Notes: generated from the sequence alone by a model not told the origin. A DNA stretch of 64,000 nt from Phoronis australis (GCA_002633005.1 NMRA01000093.1:314567-378566); one strand, 5' to 3'; shown: positions 35,701 to 44,096, counted from the stretch's first letter. Program-made: numbers and translations.

Positions 35701-38700
35701 TAACTGGAAGTTTAGTTTCCAACTTTGGCTGGTTTATGTTAGTCATGTCTGCAGTCCTGCCGCGATGGGCCTGAACGGGTTTCGAGCCACTGGCCGGAAT
35801 AGCAAGCGTTTTTTGTGTTTAGAATTGAAACAATCGCAAATCTAAAATTTCAACACGCAACTATGTTCTCTTGTCTGTATTTCAGGGAATAATAATTTGA
35901 ATTTTTCACCAAGCAGGCCTCAAACTCCCGCGACCGACCTTGCGGTAAATTGGCCTTAGGCCTACCGAACTTTGTAGGCTCTGGTATGTTCAAATACCTA
36001 AAATCCGTAACAGCAAAATAAAATAACACGTTTGTTTAATAACTTGATGTATTTTAAAGGATTTTTCTATCGGATTTTGATGATTTGTTGGTGTAAAACG
36101 ATGAATTCAAGCGATAAGCTGACACCAGCAGGCGTGTTGTGAACTGCTGAACAGACTGCATTCGAACCACTAACGTCATTGGTTAATTTCAACAACTCCG
36201 TCTGCCGTCAGGTGTCAGGTAAAAGAGCTGTACTTGCTGTTATCGAGTGGAACTACTCGATCTAAATTGATACAAAATATGTTGTTTTTTGAGTGACATT
36301 CTCCTTTAAATGAGCACGCGCAACAATCGCGTGTTAACAAACGGCATTGTACCGACATTTATACGCTATGAAAAATTAGACGAAAATTTTCAATAAAAAC
36401 GACATCTTTGATTCAGTAAAATTTTCTCTCACTATTAAATCATCGATCTCCAGTTTGAATGCGACTAACGTGTGGTCGGGATGCTTTAACTTGGACATTA
36501 AACTCAGTAATCAGAGGTAACCTACTTTAGCAGACGATATTTTCACTGTGGAAGCTTAGCATAAGTTGTTTTATAAGCTAGAGTAGTTGCTTAAAATAAA
36601 AATTGACCTATCGCCAGGATTTTGAGTGACGGCTTAATTGACAATTTAGAACGGAGCATTATTGACACACCTTCTTTTACCAGCCCCCATTTTACCCGAC
36701 AAACAAGAGGTTGCAGGGTAAAACTTATTGTTCGGTAGTACATTACACAAGGGGGCGGAGCTTGCTGTAGGTCAATTATTTTACAGATTCACTTTAGTTC
36801 TAATTTGGTTCAATTTTTATTTGATTTTCAGTAAAACATCATTTTAACAAGAAAAAATCGGTGTTTCTTGAAAGGTAACGACCTTCGACCTCAGGCCTCT
36901 GACGTAGAAAGTAGTTGCAAAAGCCGAGGCGAGTTGAGAAAGGTAGATCGATTCATTGCAATGTTTCTCGCTCAGTATGTTGTACAAATAGCTTGTATCC
37001 CTGCCTGTTACTATAACAAATGCAATCATTTTGATGCACGTAGGGACAAGAAGAAGCTTTCAGCTGAAATGCATAACTCCTTTTTCTCCGTCGAAGAATT
37101 TATTAAAATCATGAGCTTACCCGCTGGAATTACGCCTAGGCGAACTGAAGTTGGTGGGAAATAGCTCAAATCTTCCGTCGGAGAAATTTCGTTTTCTTTC
37201 GCAGTGCGGTCCAGCAGACCATTGATGACGTCAGCGACAGTTCCGTCACCCCCCACGGCAATTACTCTGAAATGAAAACCCATTGGAATGTGGATAATAT
37301 TGAGAAAAGGATTTGGCATATTTGAATCTCCAAATGATAATTCCGTGTTTTTACAACTTACCCATCAATTCTAGACAAGTCATACTTCTGCAGCATCTCT
37401 GTCGATTGTCTACCTCTCTCAGTAACTAAAATAAATGAACATTTTGATAACATCTGTCAGTTTTTTTCTTCTTCATCAAATCATTCCCTACGCACAACTT
37501 GCGTTTCAAGCATGAAAGTCCCAAGCAGCGCCATATTTGGAAACCATTGATTTGATTCGTGTTTCAAGTGAAGCTCTTTGGGTTTTTTTATTGTTTTAAG
37601 TAAAACACCTAGCGTTCCTCACGGCACACGATAAAACCACGGTCCCAATGGAGCTCAAGTGCTTCAACGGGAAGTTTGTTTGATGTCCTACATGCGAACC
37701 CGGATGTAATGACTCGGTTTGCACACTGATTCATTGGCGTTTGACTAATTATTTTGGGACTAACCAACCAACAACACAACAAACGGGAGCACCTTACTTC
37801 AATTTGATTTATGCTATTCGTAATTTCGGCTTGATCTACAGCGCTGTATGGGTCTCCCTAGGTGTAACAGCATAGCGTTACCGCAAAACACCTTTTCTCT
37901 GTTCCTCTTTGCAAACGCTGTCGCTAAGGAGTACTTCACTACACTTACAACGACAGGTCTCGTCGGTATACTGCTACATGGCACTTAAAACGACATGTCT
38001 ATTAGGATATATTTCAAGTATACAATGTGCTTACGTCGACGGTTCTTTTGTGTTATACTTCCACTACACTTACAACGACAGGATGCGTATGTCATACTTC
38101 CTCTACACTTCCAACTGAATGCCTCTTATGGTAGACTCCTACTATTCTTAAAACTACAGGTCTCTTAGCTACTCTTTTGTCTAAATCGAAGCAAGTGGAG
38201 TAAATTTGTCACAAATCATAATACAGGGCAAGCCGGGGAGCGTCCTGCTTGTATAGCGAAATATTTGCGAAATTCCCCCGAGTATGAACGTGAGTTTTGT
38301 TTTATATTTGGTGCAGACAAAAACTTGGTGGATTTTTGAGCTCGCCTGGTCAACAACTAAGCTACAGCAGATGTCCCGGCACACAAGAAGGCCAGACCCG
38401 GCCTTGCAATGGCAGTTTCCCACAACAACGTTAATGTAAAACAGACAATTGTATCTATGAAAAGTAAAGTCCCAGGCGTACACCTTCTTTAAATGTGCTC
38501 CAGATTTCAGTGTACCTAGACCTCCGGCTTCTGTTAGTAGGTGGAGTCTATTAGGGACCCAACTTCTATTGAAAACTTTACGGTACATGAATATTGACGG
38601 ACAGTTTGTACTCTTTTGCTGCACTGGACTATTGAGGTCTTGTTGGTTGGGCCATTTTAATCATTTAGCCAACAAGAAAAAATGCTTTCTATCTTATTGG

Positions 38701-41700
38701 TACTAATAGGAATTGTTTATACTGGTGAAACAACATGTATCGCAATAGACCTTTTAATGCGCATGCCTGGAATGACGACTGATAGGAAATACGGACTGGT
38801 CTCGCGTTGACTTTTGTACATATAGTAGTATACAGCCAAACGGCAAATGTGCTGTAGTATGATAGTCGTCTGTTCCCAACAGATTGAAAGATCCTGGCAG
38901 TGCACCAGTGAGTACGTTTCCAGCCACAAGGTGGCGAGGATGAAGGACACTCCACAAATATTTATTCGAGCACGCGCATGCATCAGATGTTGATGCACGC
39001 TATTGGTAAAAACGCCGAGCTGTATTTTGTTAATATATCTAGCAAACCGTCATTCTAGACATGTGTAATATAAGAGCAAGCTCACGTAAAAAGGAACATG
39101 TTAACAGACCTACGACGTGAGTGGCAATCCCGGCAAGTTTGAAATATGGAGCGCACTTCTCGTTGTAAAGTTTTAACCCCTTATTACTGCCGCTGTCGGG
39201 GTTGACGAAAACTAAAAGTGATTTCGGACGTCCTTTTGAAGACTCTGAAAAATAATTACATAATAATTTTATTAAGTTGTGTAAAAACAAATGAAATATC
39301 AATACCGCCGAGTCAGAATATTCAACCACTACTGAAAGTTGACAAACTATGTGTATTGATTAAATAGTGGCACATAACGCGAAAAACAAACTAAATTGCA
39401 TTAGTGAAAGAGGTTCTATGCCACTTAAACGGAAATTAAAATGTTCACCATGTATTTTTGCGGTTTGTATGTAAAAATTTTTGAATATCTGTTGATGTCA
39501 AAGCTTTTTTCCTTTAGTTTAAAATTTCAAAACAACGTCACCTTATTTGGTATGATAAGGCGTAGACGTGGCACGTTTCCCATAATACATGAAAAATGTG
39601 TCATTCGAACTTTCATGTAAACAAACCAGTAGCGGTTACGAACATGGGGAATGTTTGTGGTAATTCTTTGAGCGCGTGCGCGCACATATTTAATAGGGCC
39701 GAGAATATGGAAACTGTCCCGGGATGAAAGAGTGAATCTGACTCTTTAAATGATCAATTTGTTAACGTTGATGTTCGTATAGTTAAAGTGGCCTAAAACG
39801 TGAAAAGCATACTACACTGCGTTATTCAAAGTGGTTCTCTGCCACTGAAACAGAAGTCAAACTCTTCACCGAGTATTTTTTCGGTTTGTTCGTAATCACT
39901 CGGGATTTCTGTTGAGGTCAAAGCGTTTTTCCTTTAGTTTCAAATTTCGAAAAACGATCTGTCAATTGCTTGTCACTTCGTTGACTTTTCTCCCACACGG
40001 CAAAGCACCACTCCTTATTTCGTATGGCAAGGCATAGATGTAGCACATTTCTTTTATACGGCAAATTTGACCTTTGACTTTTGATGTGAACAATGGAGAT
40101 TTCAAGCAGCAGCCAATGCAACGTCTTTGAGCGCATGAGCGCTTATATATTATTAGGAGTGGAGAATTTGAGAGCTGTATTGGGACCAAAGAATTTTATC
40201 GTCTGTGTTTCAAAAATCACGAAATTGAGTTTGTCTTGACATTCTTGCAATATTCAAATTGAATAACTCTAACGTTAGTATCCCCAAGAAGTAGATTTGC
40301 CACACTCTGAAATTTTTACGTTTGTTGCGTTCCAAGCAGTGGGTGTACAACATACAGCAACATGTTGCACTTATTATTCAAAATACGAAATAAAACACTA
40401 AATCAAAAATAGGTCTTTTTATAATTTTGATAAAAAACTCAAAAGTTTCATCAAACGAAAAACAATTGATAATTTAAAGTCTGCCACAGTTTTAATGAGA
40501 TTTCCTCGTGAAATTTATATCAAACAAAATGTTTCTTGTTGCATTTCTTCTTGTTAAATCTTAGTATAGTAGTGGTTCACCAACAAGATGGTCGCCAGTT
40601 GCACGACATTGAACTGAACTCAGTTCACGTCCTATGATCCTAGAAAAAAGAACATAAACAATGAAATTCTCCCAGGCTTTAGTTAATTAAATGTTTTTTG
40701 TAGTGTTGTTCTTCCATTGACGAGACTAATTCTGTTGAAAACCGGTGAGAATAAAGGAAGGAAACAAGAAGTTATATCTCCGGCATGCAGGCAAAGACCA
40801 TTCCTATAAGAATGTAAGAGGTTAGTGCACGTCCCTTTTGCTTCTATCAACCAAAAAGAAACGGTTGCAATTCTGTAAATTATCAGCTTAAAATGTAATT
40901 TATGTGAACTCAGACCTGACAGGCGAACTTCAATCTCTTTTAGCCAACGTCCTATCTCTTGCTCATCCGGGAATTTCAGTTTCAGTGCACGTGGTTCCAA
41001 CAACATGTGCTTTTTCCTTATACTATAATGAAGACTGAGAGTGGCAGCGTCATCCTCGGATCTCAAACAAGCAATGACGTCCTTCAGGTCTATGGTATCT
41101 AAAATACATTTTCTGGGTAACTACCTTGGCAATAAATGAAACAATGCTCAGCCAAAACGTATCAGCCAAGACAACGGTATAGGTCTGTTTGGGGAATTTG
41201 ATGCAACGTAGCGTTCTCACCAGGCAATTTAAGTGTAGTGGGCCACCACGCTTAAATTTCTAATCTCCACAATCAAATTGGATGACCATGCTCATATTGC
41301 GAGCCCTCATGGTCAGTTTTTGCTTGAAGATCATGCCAGCTGCGTTTTAGTGGCCTAAACATGTAAAATGTCGTGTCAACCTTGTAACATTTTCAGTCTA
41401 GTGCTCACTGCAGTCTAGATTGTTACTAATGTTGTAGAAATTATCACCCAACTATGATCTTAGTATTCACAAAGAGTTTAACCAACAACTTGACGCAAAA
41501 CACCGCTGGTCTTTAATCGCCGTTCCGACATTCCTACCGCGTTCAACGTCCTTGTGAGAATACTAAGTCGGGTGCTCTCTTAGAGATTTCAAAACTGAAG
41601 GAAGCCAGTCCGTAGTTGCAACGGGCTTGCAGTTTCGAGACGTTATTCGAAATTTAGAGACTTTATTCGAGTTTGTAACTCAAACCTAGGAATCACCAAG

Positions 41701-43853
41701 CACAAACTTGGACAAAACACTCATCTATGTAAATCATAACCATTGGGCTCGTATTCGAGTAAAACATAAAGCGTCAAAAATGATTTGAACTTCGAGCTTC
41801 AGTTCGGAGAGTAGACCACGGACCCAGGGGTCCGTGTCATCAAAAGTGACTTAAGGCAGAAATTGGGTCTTACGCTCTTACTTCGATCGTTTTTGCTGTT
41901 AGGGCATCACAGTCAAAATAATTATTGGAATTATCTCAGTAACTATGATCAGTTATATATATTTTCCACTTTTGCTCAAGCGAGTTATTTTTTGAAAACA
42001 GTTGTGTGGATCGGAAGACCAAATTTCTATCTTAAGTCTCAGGTCACTTTTCATGAAACACACCCCTGGTGTTGAAAGCGACTTTTTCATTGGTGTGCTT
42101 GCTCGAGTCCTCAGCAACTTTATGGTGTTCTCATTGTTTGCTTGGTAATAAAACACCTGGAGCTCCCGGAGAATCACACTGCTTTTTGGCGACTGAAACT
42201 AACTCGCTGCTACACTATAACATACTTCATGAGCCTGTTCTAAAACAATAACGAATTGCTCAATTCTTCTCAAACCTGGTACTCAAAGCTGAGAGGCCTC
42301 TTAAAGAGACCTTATCGTTTTTACGGTCAAAAACNGTATTCACAAAGAGTTTAACCAACAACTTGACGCAAAACACCGCTGGTCTTTAATCGCCGTTCCG
42401 ACATTCCCACCGCGTTCAACATTAATCCTGGTGAGAATACTAAGTCGGGTGCTCTCTTAGAGATTTCAAAACTGAAGGAAGCCAGTCCATAGTTGCAACG
42501 GGCTTGCAGTTTCGAGACGTTATTCGAAATTTAGAGATTTTATTCGAGTTTGTAACTCAAACCTAGGAATCACCAAGCACAAGCTTGGACAAAACACTCA
42601 TCTATGTAAACCATAACCACTGGGTTCGTATTCGAGTAAAACATAAAACGTCAAAAATGATTTCAACTTCGAGCTTCAGTTCGAAAAGTAGACCACGGAC
42701 CCAGGGGTCCGTTTCATTAAAAGTGACTTAAGGCAGAAATTTGGTCTTACGCTCCCACTTCATTTTTGCTGTTAGGGCATCACAGTCAAAATAATTATTG
42801 GAATTATCTCAGTAACTATGATCAGTTATATATATTTTCCACTTTTGCTCAAGCGAGTTATTTTTTGAAAACAGTTGTGTGGATCGGAAGACCAAATTTC
42901 TATCTTAAGTCTCAGGTCACTTTTCATGAAACACACCCCTGGTGTTGAAAGCGACTTTTTCATTGGTGTGCTTGCTCGAGTCCTCAGCAACTTTATGGTG
43001 TTCTCATTGTTTGCTTGGTAATAAAACACCTGGAGCTCCCGGAGAATCACACTGCTTTTTGGCGACTGAAACTAACTCGCTGCTACACTATAACATACTT
43101 CATGAACCTGTTCTAAAACAATAACGAATTGCTCAATTCTTCTCAAACCTGGTACTCAAAGCTGAGAGGCCTCTTAAAGAGACCTTATCGTTTTTACGGT
43201 CAAAAACGCAGTTTGGGATTACTGTTGATTTGGATATACTTCTTGAAGTTAATAACTGTGAACACTATAAATCGACAATTCTCGCCGTTGTGTGCTAGAT
43301 ATTCCTTGAAGCCAAGTGACCTTACAACTTTTAAGTTGCAAGGTCACTTGGCAAGCGTATTAAAATACGCTTAATTGGAATGACGTATGAACTTGCAGGG
43401 TTCCAGCTCTTCTCGCCTAGCGTTAGACTGCGCTACAGCGGGGATTGAAGGGATCTCAGGGAATCATTTTCTCGCCAATGATGCCCAAGTGTGTTTTGAC
43501 CGAAAACACGGATGCACTGCCCTTTCAAGTATTAATATCGTTTTATTGGTCACAATTCATGGTAATTGAAGTGGAAGTTTGCTAATTGCCGGGTCCCATG
43601 TAGTGCCATATTTGAAAACCGTCGCTTTGTCCATGAGGGCTTGGGGTGAACCCCGATTTGTCTAGGTTAGACCTACTTTGTACAACGAGTTAGCGTTGCC
43701 TTGTTTGCACTAAGTGGAATTTTAATGTTTAAACACATATGGTAAAATCTGACCTGTTGTACTTTCGTGGGAGTCCTCGACAACGATATTACCCTCTGAA
43801 CTAATTGAGACCCACGACGGTTGATCCTTGATTTCAACTTGAGTTTTGTCCAT
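14716..43853 (-). CDS. CERK: ceramide kinase-like lipid kinase (DAGK catalytic domain), 11 exons
   Basis: Predicted join, minus strand: 43853-43754, 41098-40916, 39244-39110, 37425-37362, 37266-37121, 20782-20708 (allelic copy 27001-26927), 18287-18132, 17143-17071, 15998-15761, 15541-15402, 14734-14716. That is 1329 nt, 442 residues plus stop, with every phase compatible. Family role: ATP-dependent phosphorylation of ceramide or a related lipid at membranes. Seen: a PH-like N-terminus (about 14-96), RPKSLLVFVNPDSGS (start of the DAGK domain), nucleotide-binding AVGGDGT (164-170), VIPAGSGDG (206-214), FLKWTFLMFGYG, a PNGLTA block and an IDGE block near the end, in CERK/CERKL order. Odd: CERK's cysteine motif (CxxxCxxC) is absent, PAGSGDG differs from CERK's PAGSTD, and the protein is about 95 residues shorter than human CERK. 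CERKL-like or a separate invertebrate lineage is possible; substrate is inferred, not shown. Confidence 0.85.
15402..15541 (-). CDS. CERK: lipid kinase exon 10
   Basis: Acceptor GATTATAG; starts LLQENVELIDMTHARIKL and contains FAPIDGEHHFLDTPLSFEI. The IDGE block is the C-terminal DAGK-family strand-turn. It ends AG in phase 2 at donor GTAAAA. Without splicing, the next codon after AGG is TAA. Confidence 0.8.
15761..15998 (-). CDS. CERK: lipid kinase exon 9
   Basis: Encodes SGVYCGVSYFPNGLTAS and ISTLLLLKPHGRWATLKFL, aligning with the SPRGLSP...DLILI...FLRFLI region of ceramide kinase. Donor GTAAGT. Two acceptors 15 nt apart keep the same phase (start 15998 or 16013), so five residues (SFVCY) may be optional. 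An open frame continues upstream past 16013 but is not needed. Confidence 0.8.
16811..16862. repeat. 26-bp tandem repeat, two copies
   Basis: AATTTCTATAAATRATAATTTTCTAG twice in direct succession (16811-16836, 16837-16862), differing at one base. Lies in lipid kinase intron 8. Confidence 0.85.
17071..17143 (-). CDS. CERK: lipid kinase exon 8
   Basis: Acceptor CTTGGTTTCAG, donor GTGCGT. Encodes IRSLMNYRTFHVLVEYKAAD, aligning with the SGLKTFLSHHCYEGTVSFLP region of CERK. Phases fit both neighbours (1 in, 2 out). Confidence 0.75.
18132..18287 (-). CDS. CERK: lipid kinase exon 7
   Basis: Acceptor CTGTTTCCACAG, donor GTAAGT. Encodes DEIATNASSSF, then FLKWTFLMFGYGCLTDFLYW and GWLRRLGPLRYLIG. This matches the CERK segment with LLGYGFYGD...RWLGLARYDFSG. 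Confidence 0.85.
18881..18987. mobile_element. MITE with CATGGGYGG termini and TAACA target duplication
   Basis: Begins CATGGGTGGC and ends with GCAGCCCATG, and has nested G-run/C-run hairpins. It is flanked by TAACA on both sides (18876-18880 and 18988-18992). Same family as 52529-52668. It lies in intron 6 of the lipid kinase. Confidence 0.75.
20170..20560 (+). repeat. dispersed repeat, copy 1 (intron 6)
   Basis: Contains AGATGTCGCAAAA, GCGTGCGCGT, AACGGGCAAGGTGAGTGTCGG, GTTTCACGGCGAGGTGAC and CTGGCTGGC blocks. These recur in order at 45655-45760 and 47125-47330. No intact coding frame. Confidence 0.55.
20708..20782 (-). CDS. CERK: lipid kinase exon 6 (haplotype A copy)
   Basis: Acceptor ATTGCTTTCAG, donor GTAAGT. 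Encodes GSGDGYSCITTGTRDP and TSSALRIVR, matching PAGSTDCVCYSTVGTSDAETSALHIVVG of CERK. Phase 1 on both sides. Confidence 0.88.
20946..21099. mobile_element. MITE with AGTTGCATAAA inverted termini
   Basis: Left end TGGGCCCAGTTGCATAAAAG; right end, reverse complemented, AGGGGTGAGTTGCATAAAGC. The interior has CAACAATGACGTCGC facing GTTATTGTTG. Allelic copy near 27170-27325. Confidence 0.65.
21389..21573 (+). pseudogene. P-element/THAP9-like transposase exon relic (haplotype A)
   Basis: Acceptor ATCAATTCAG and donor GTAAGT bracket an open frame reading LIDFVIDKTFDCLKVRSLCE then GRNSKKDFKYACRQVNDF. FDxLxVRxLxEGxxxxKxD...DxRL is a conserved stretch of P-element/THAP9-like transposases. The family call comes from motif memory only. 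The haplotype B copy (27622-27812) reads FDSLNVRSL, closer to the expected motif. Confidence 0.5.
22610..22785 (+). pseudogene. P-element/THAP9-like transposase C-terminal relic (haplotype A)
   Basis: After acceptor GCAATTTTCAG the frame reads GKAFPALCKELLGEPGVQQI, then LSERICCQDNIGQHFAKTSE. It resembles the LSxxxxQDxLExxFxxxRxRGG signature near the end of these transposases, but key residues are changed. The allelic copy at 28881-29058 has a stop (TAG) where this one has CAG. Confidence 0.5.
23490..24984 (-). pseudogene. decayed two-exon transposon-type gene, unknown family (haplotype A)
   Basis: Exon 1 (24984-24835) starts MAAVKREDFEIENYS, needs a 1-base frameshift, then reads GYCIGLGEQVDSESENDV and ends at donor GTCAGT in phase 1. 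Exon 2 begins at 24398 after TTTCCAG with a matching phase: ENQPVTRENISLPALHL, then REVRKATAALKQGDICSFSD. Further on it reads LTNEDEMRLCYVTGYIPFSL and EYTTIWIDRFNRGGI. Stops and frameshifts follow (for example TGA for Trp in QHG-CNIAREIE). The style of LCYVTGYIPF...NRGGIITVNDEVY suggests the C-terminus of a transposable-element protein, perhaps P-like, but I do not recognise it with certainty. It lies inside lipid kinase intron 5, same strand. Confidence 0.5.
26927..27001 (-). CDS. CERK: lipid kinase exon 6 (haplotype B copy)
   Basis: Same splice sites and protein as 20708-20782. The one coding difference seen, GAT versus GAC for Asp, is synonymous. It should be counted once with the other copy. 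Confidence 0.85.
27622..29058 (+). pseudogene. P-element/THAP9-like transposase relics (haplotype B)
   Basis: Two pieces: 27622-27812 (FDSLNVRSLCEGRNSKKDF, donor GTAAGT) and 28881-29058 (GKAFPALCKELLGEAGV, then stop TAG). Compared with haplotype A, the first piece is better preserved and the second is worse. Confidence 0.5.
29760..31241 (-). pseudogene. decayed two-exon transposon-type gene (haplotype B)
   Basis: Allele of 23490-24984: exon 1 31241-31092, exon 2 from 30656. It shares the exon 1 frameshift and the TGA in QHG-CNIAREIE. It keeps GAA (Glu) before APTPLTNEDE where haplotype A has TAA. Confidence 0.5.
33362..33445 (-). repeat. tRNA-like / SINE-head sequence (haplotype B)
   Basis: The minus strand reads GAGTGGTGCAGTGGTAAGTC (A-box-like), a C-arm with GCCA/TGGC and an AAC triplet, then CCGGGTTCGAAACCGG (T-arm, strong B-box). 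The acceptor stem does not pair well, so a tRNA-derived repeat is more likely than a working tRNA. Allele at 34979-35061. Confidence 0.5.
33636..33884 (+). pseudogene. THAP-domain N-terminal fragment (haplotype B)
   Basis: Starts MAWCTVPACANYEAAKKAGI, followed by SFFGFPREPVMIRKWLAVVK. This is a THAP zinc-finger start: C-x4-C, FxFP and the tryptophan (here RKW). The expected third and fourth ligands (C-x2-H-F) appear only as IVLHF, so the cysteine is missing in this frame. The frame then runs into a 21-bp inverted repeat and stops. THAP domains bind DNA and are carried by P elements and by host regulators; this fragment is probably of transposon origin. Confidence 0.68.
33837..33914. repeat. 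perfect 21-bp inverted repeat at the THAP fragment end (haplotype B)
   Basis: TCGGTTATTGATCACTTTTTG at 33837-33857 faces its exact reverse complement at 33894-33914, with a 36-nt spacer containing the THAP frame's stop codon. Confidence 0.85.
34979..35061 (-). repeat. tRNA-like / SINE-head sequence (haplotype A)
   Basis: Allele of 33362-33445. It has the same A- and B-box regions and differs in the anticodon arm (CTAGCTG for CTGGCTG on the plus strand). Confidence 0.5.
35251..35499 (+). pseudogene. THAP-domain N-terminal fragment (haplotype A)
   Basis: Allele of 33636-33884 with the same CTVPAC and FGFPREP residues. One visible change is IVLHF to IGLHF; the third zinc-ligand cysteine is still absent. 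Confidence 0.68.
35452..35529. repeat. perfect 21-bp inverted repeat at the THAP fragment end (haplotype A)
   Basis: Arms 35452-35472 and 35509-35529, identical to the pair at 33837-33914. Confidence 0.85.
35883..37120. other. intron 5 of the lipid kinase, 5' portion
   Basis: No exon or element recognised. A stretch near 36600-36780 resembles 21960-22160 and 28210-28400 (TTGAGTGACGG, TTTACCCGACAAAC, GGCGGAGCTTGC), so it is a diverged copy of a repeat also present in the duplicated block. Confidence 0.5.
37121..37266 (-). CDS. CERK: lipid kinase exon 5 (nucleotide-binding GGDGT)
   Basis: Acceptor TTTTCATTTCAG, donor GTAAGC. Encodes VIAVGGDGTVADVINGLLDR and, at its end, VRLGVIPAG. GGDGT is the catalytic-site glycine motif of the DAGK/sphingosine/ceramide kinase family. 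Confidence 0.92.
37362..37425 (-). CDS. CERK: lipid kinase exon 4
   Basis: Acceptor TTTATTTTAG, donor GTAAGT. Encodes TERGRQSTEMLQKYDLSRID, aligning with CERK TEHANQAKETLYEINIDKYD. Confidence 0.88.
37913..38165. repeat. degenerate tandem repeat (intron 3)
   Basis: About five imperfect units carrying CTACACTTACAACGACAGG variants and a following TATACT, spaced roughly 45-65 bases apart. Confidence 0.55.
39110..39244 (-). CDS. CERK: lipid kinase exon 3 (start of DAGK catalytic domain)
   Basis: Acceptor TTATTTTTCAG. Encodes GRPKSLLVFVNPDSGSNKGL then YNEKCAPYFKLAGIATHVV, aligning with CERK RPKHLLVFINPFGGKGQG...YERKVAPLFTLASI. The donor is GTCTGT, with an unusual C at +3. Confidence 0.92.
39360..40165. 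repeat. old diverged tandem duplication in intron 2
   Basis: Units 39360-39730 and 39780-40165 share GGTTCTNTGCCACT, TTTTTCCTTTAGTTT, CTTATTTSGTATG and TTTGAGCGCRTGMGCGC in the same order with substantial divergence. No N lies between them, unlike the other duplications, so this one is probably real. Confidence 0.6.
40916..41098 (-). CDS. CERK: lipid kinase exon 2 (PH-like region)
   Basis: Acceptor GTATTTTAG. Encodes TIDLKDVIACLRSEDD, then LKLKFPDEQEIGRWLKEIEV. It corresponds to the end of the CERK N-terminal PH-like region before RPKxLLVF. Donor GTCTGA, again with C at +3. Confidence 0.82.
41463..42334 (+). repeat. copy 1 of an 872-bp adjacent duplication around N42335
   Basis: Starts GTATTCACAAAGAG and ends GGTCAAAAAC, as copy 2 does. 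Most differences lie in the first 400 bases; the last 450 are nearly identical. Lies in lipid kinase intron 1. Confidence 0.87.
41825..42068. mobile_element. MITE with CAGGGGTSYGTTTCAT termini
   Basis: Left CAGGGGTCCGTGTCATCAAA; right end, reverse complemented, CAGGGGTGTGTTTCATGAAA. Both ends continue into AAGTGAC. Allelic copy at 42702-42941; a single-ended relative lies near 16655-16700. Confidence 0.7.
42336..43207 (+). repeat. copy 2 of the 872-bp adjacent duplication around N42335
   Basis: Same length and endpoints as 41463-42334; differs by substitutions and small indels (for example GTCCTTGTG versus ATTAATCCTGGTG). Confidence 0.87.
42702..42941. mobile_element. MITE with CAGGGGTSYGTTTCAT termini, second allele
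   Basis: Left end CAGGGGTCCGTTTCATTAAA, a better match to its right terminus than in the other copy. Confidence 0.7.
43311..43352. repeat. 42-bp near-perfect palindrome with AGGTCA half-sites
   Basis: GCCAAGTGACCTT...AAGGTCACTTGGC with 13 paired bases, one mismatch, six more pairs and a 2-base centre. Each arm contains an AGGTCA (nuclear receptor) half-site. Lies 400 bases past exon 1 in intron 1. Confidence 0.85.
43353..43372. repeat. 20-bp palindrome adjoining the 42-bp palindrome
   Basis: AAGCGTATT-AA-AATACGCTT, perfect 9-bp arms, starting at the base after the previous palindrome ends. Confidence 0.85.
43754..43853 (-). CDS. CERK: lipid kinase exon 1 (start codon)
   Basis: Starts in a good context (ACCATGG): MDKTQVEIKDQPSWVSISSE, then GNIVVEDSHESTT, ending in phase 1 at donor GTCAGA. 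Phase and content suit exon 2 (TIDLKDV), and WVSISSEGNIVV resembles the WVKQQ...CAVSL start of the CERK PH-like region. It is assigned by position, phase and start context. Confidence 0.68.
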
Positions 43854-44096
43854 GGTCTATGCACCACCTTTAACTAGAAGATCAGACCGGCACTCGTAGA
43901 TTTTGTTCTGTACGCACTGCAATTATCGAGGTCACGATAAAGTTTGTACTTTGAACATCGCCGGCAGTTCAGTTTTCAAATCTATGTAAACAGATATCAG
44001 TTACCAGCATGACGGCCTTCCCACGTTCAGTGATTTTACCAGACGCAGAGGGTCGTGAGCGTGTGATAACATCTAGCTCCTTTGTCAACTGTAATG

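Larger units (their letters stand above)
34273..35882 (+). repeat. 1.6-kb segment duplicated across N34272 (haplotype A)
   Basis: Pairs with 32621-34271. Its first 312 bases are colinear with 26363-26674, the end of the earlier haplotype A piece (TATTCTCC here and there, TATACTCC in haplotype B). Confidence 0.87.
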
